From positions 799,001 through 863,000 of the forward strand of contig JAIUJO010000163.1 of the NCBI GenBank assembly GCA_023846275.1: a stretch of 64,000 nucleotides of DNA, written 5' to 3'. The notes under the pieces were generated by a model, which made no database searches, was not told where the DNA came from, and saw nothing but the letters and a program-made list of their open reading frames with translations. The position numbers were made by a program, and so were the translations under genes. Positions 61,431 through 64,000 of this stretch are shown here, in pieces. Every line of letters begins with the position of its first letter. Within the stretch, counting starts at the first letter, position 1. This DNA comes from Vanilla planifolia. Lineage: Eukaryota; Streptophyta; Magnoliopsida; Asparagales; Orchidaceae.

Positions 61431-64000
61431 TTTGCAACTATTATAACTTATTTTAAAAGCAAGTTTTAAAAAAATTAGCCATTTAAATTTTGCTATATTT
61501 TGATCTAGTTCATATGCCACTTATGACCTATTATTTTTACATTAGGTATATTTTTTAGAAGATTAGATTCTATTTCATGAATAATTTTTTTGAAAAATAT
61601 TTATCCATTTTAGAGTTGTCTTTTGAAAACATATCGGTCTTGAAAGATGTGAAACACTACATTCAATATTCTAAACATAAGCATCTCGAATTATACCTTA
61701 GTTATATGGGTTTTTATTATACTCAAACAATAAATTGGTTCATCAAAACATAATTGATTATTATGTGTAATCTCTCAATATGTTTAACATTATGTTTTTT
61801 AAGAAGCAATTGTTTTTATTAATTAGAATTTTATAGTTTACTTGGTATTATCATAATTAAATTTACAAACATATCTTATTGCTATTAACTAAGAAAATTA
61901 TGTACCAAATATTATATGATTGATTTATATAGCCACATTTATATTATATTTTGAAAGAACTTTGTTATGTTAAGTAAGTGCTTGGCATTTTGGTCATGAA
62001 AGTTCTATCACTTAAAATATCTATCTAGTATTCAATACTTTATCTTCACATTTTATCAATGATAAGCTCAAATGTGAAGTTTTGAATTTCTTTAATACAA
62101 ATACAAATCTAAATAACTTTTTAAAATTTAGCCACCTAAGTTTACTCTAAGTGAACCTAATTAACATCTAAATAATGTCCTAATTCTACTACTTATTATA
62201 ATAAAAAAACTTTAAAACATTACCTTTCTAAAACATATCCTCTTATGTTTATCTATCTTAAGTTTAATCTAACTAAAGCATTTAAAGTAAAATAACGTGA
62301 TTTAGAGTTGCACCAAAAAATGTTCTTGCACATGATTTCGAATATAACAGTAAGAATAATGTTTATTTTTCCAATTTATATGAATATATTTTCATACAAA
62401 AATTTGTCACATTTTCAAAATAAAAGTTGAACTCAACAAAAAATCCTAAAAGTATAAAAACATAAAGTAAGTAGTTTTTTAGTAGGGTTAACTAACATAA
62501 GAAAAGTTGTATTATATGATTAACCATGATCATTTCTTTATTCTTTTCATTTGTAATATTTATTCTTTTGTAATGGTTTATGTATAAGGAATATTTTTAT
62601 ACATGAAGGTTAGCATTTTGATACATGGATTCCTACTATCAACATGTTAAAAACCTTTATGAATGAAAATATAAAATTTCTATTACAATATTTGATTTCT
62701 CTATCATTGAAATTTTGCATACAAGCAAGAAAATAGGGAGGAGCACAAAGATTGTCTATCCTTCCTTTCCTTTAATTCTTTATTCACTTTTCTAATCATT
62801 ACGAGATAAAAGCGAGATCTAAATTTAGTAAGAGGATCTCCATTCTAACCTTTTCTACATAATTCTTGTTCTTACATATATCTTTAATAAAAATTTTTAT
62901 CATTTTCTTAAGAAAAATATATATATACATTTAATTAATATATAAAATTAAATTATTTTTAACAAATTATATGGTTTGTTATTTTTTATTTTTCATTGGT
63001 ATTTTTTTGTTGTTATTTTTTCAATATATGCGCAATGTTTTATAACAAACTGTGCAAAATATTTTGAAGATTTTTAAATATTTTGTAGCATTTACTATTT
63101 TAAGTTTTTAATATCAGAGAAACCTTGGTTTGACTTTTGTTTTGTAAAACATGTTTTCTTGTCACATTTTTTATTTTGTGTTGTAAATATATTTGTAATA
63201 TTATAGATTTTTTCATTTTATTCATTTTTGTTAATTTCTTTTTCTAATTTTTAGTTTTTTTTTTATTTTTACTGATATGTCAATTATTTTAATGATTTTT
63301 TTTAAAGTTTGAAAACTATATTTGTTTAATAAATTAGATGAAGTTTTAGCTTTTATTTTTTTACATTTTAATAATTATCAAAAAAAATCTTTTCGTAGTT
63401 TTATGTAAATTTGTTTTTGTCATTTTCTTCACAATCTTGATTAGTTGGATGTTTCAATATAATAATAATTCTATTTTATTTGCTTAATAAATCCGTTTAT
63501 ATTTGCACATTCATAGACATGCCTAATTCACATTAAATAAAATATAAAATTGATATAGAAATAGATCAAATCGTAAAATTTTTAAATTAAATATCATAAT
63601 ATAAATAGCAAGTAAATACCATTTAAATTAAAATGTTGTAAGATAAGAAAACGTTAAATTGTCATGAAATAAGTGTATAAATATTTAAAAAAAATATTTA
63701 GTTAATTAAATGAAGACAAATTTGTCATTATAAAAAAACAAAAAAATTAATAAATAACAAAACCAAAACAATTATCACCAATTGTATTAAAAGTGAACAA
63801 AAAATTACCTAGTGATGCTATAATAATAATTTGGACATAACAAATCAACTAACATGCCTACTAAAATATGCAAATGTATAAATGATAAAAATACTATCAC
63901 AGTAAAATATCTTTAGAGGTCAAAGTTTCAAGAATATTAATCAATAAAAAAAAAGTTTTCCAAAAAAATAAAATAATTAAAATTAATAATTCTTGCTAAA
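61431..64000. other. Extremely AT-rich sequence, nothing recognised
   Basis: Composition becomes even more A/T-biased from about 62880, with long T and A runs. No repeat partner elsewhere in the window was noticed and no open frame of note is present. Confidence 0.4.

Overview
The window looks like a heterochromatic stretch of a large, very AT-rich plant nuclear genome. I found no intact host gene and no rRNA, tRNA or CRISPR. Everything that can be identified is tandem repeat or a decayed plant-type retroelement: Ty1/copia, chromodomain Ty3/gypsy, and an L1-type LINE with a plant DUF4283-like ORF1 and a C-terminal RNase H. All coding remnants carry stops and frameshifts. Domain calls come from my own frame-by-frame reading against remembered family motifs; no search was run and most edges are good to tens of bases at best.

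Layout. 1-7375: tandem array of a ~415 bp monomer in + orientation, its right part organised as ~0.93 kb two-monomer higher-order repeats. 7376-7974: non-repeat spacer. 7975-12540: the same monomer in inverted orientation. 12541-22040: minus-strand LINE, split by a minus-strand chromodomain gypsy element (14686-19922). 22041-23815: unresolved. 23816-25430: minus-strand copia remnant (copia 2). 25585-31372: plus-strand copia element (copia 1) with both LTRs, PBS, PPT, a gag with stops and scraps of pol, followed by an inverted piece of its own LTR end (31373-31597). 32500-34870, 36086-38420 (inverted) and 55680-58070: three diverged copies of one long LTR-like repeat, each ending at a primer-binding-site-like motif. 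34980-41720: minus-strand copia remnant (copia 3) interrupted by the second of those copies. 44990-46210: purine-rich tract. 46380-50010: a third block of the ~415 bp monomer, inverted orientation, butting onto a plus-strand gypsy remnant (50015-51810). 60715-61430: a two-copy tandem duplication. The rest is AT-rich sequence I could not identify.

History implied by nesting: LINE first, then gypsy 1 inside it; copia 3 first, then the long LTR-like repeat inside it; copia 1 is the youngest-looking insertion (LTRs about 90% alike by eye and distinctly less AT-rich). The most unusual features are the inverted higher-order repeat arrays and the apparent loss of the reverse-transcriptase core from all five LTR elements while flanking domains persist. 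I see no new gene system; the novelty here is in repeat architecture.
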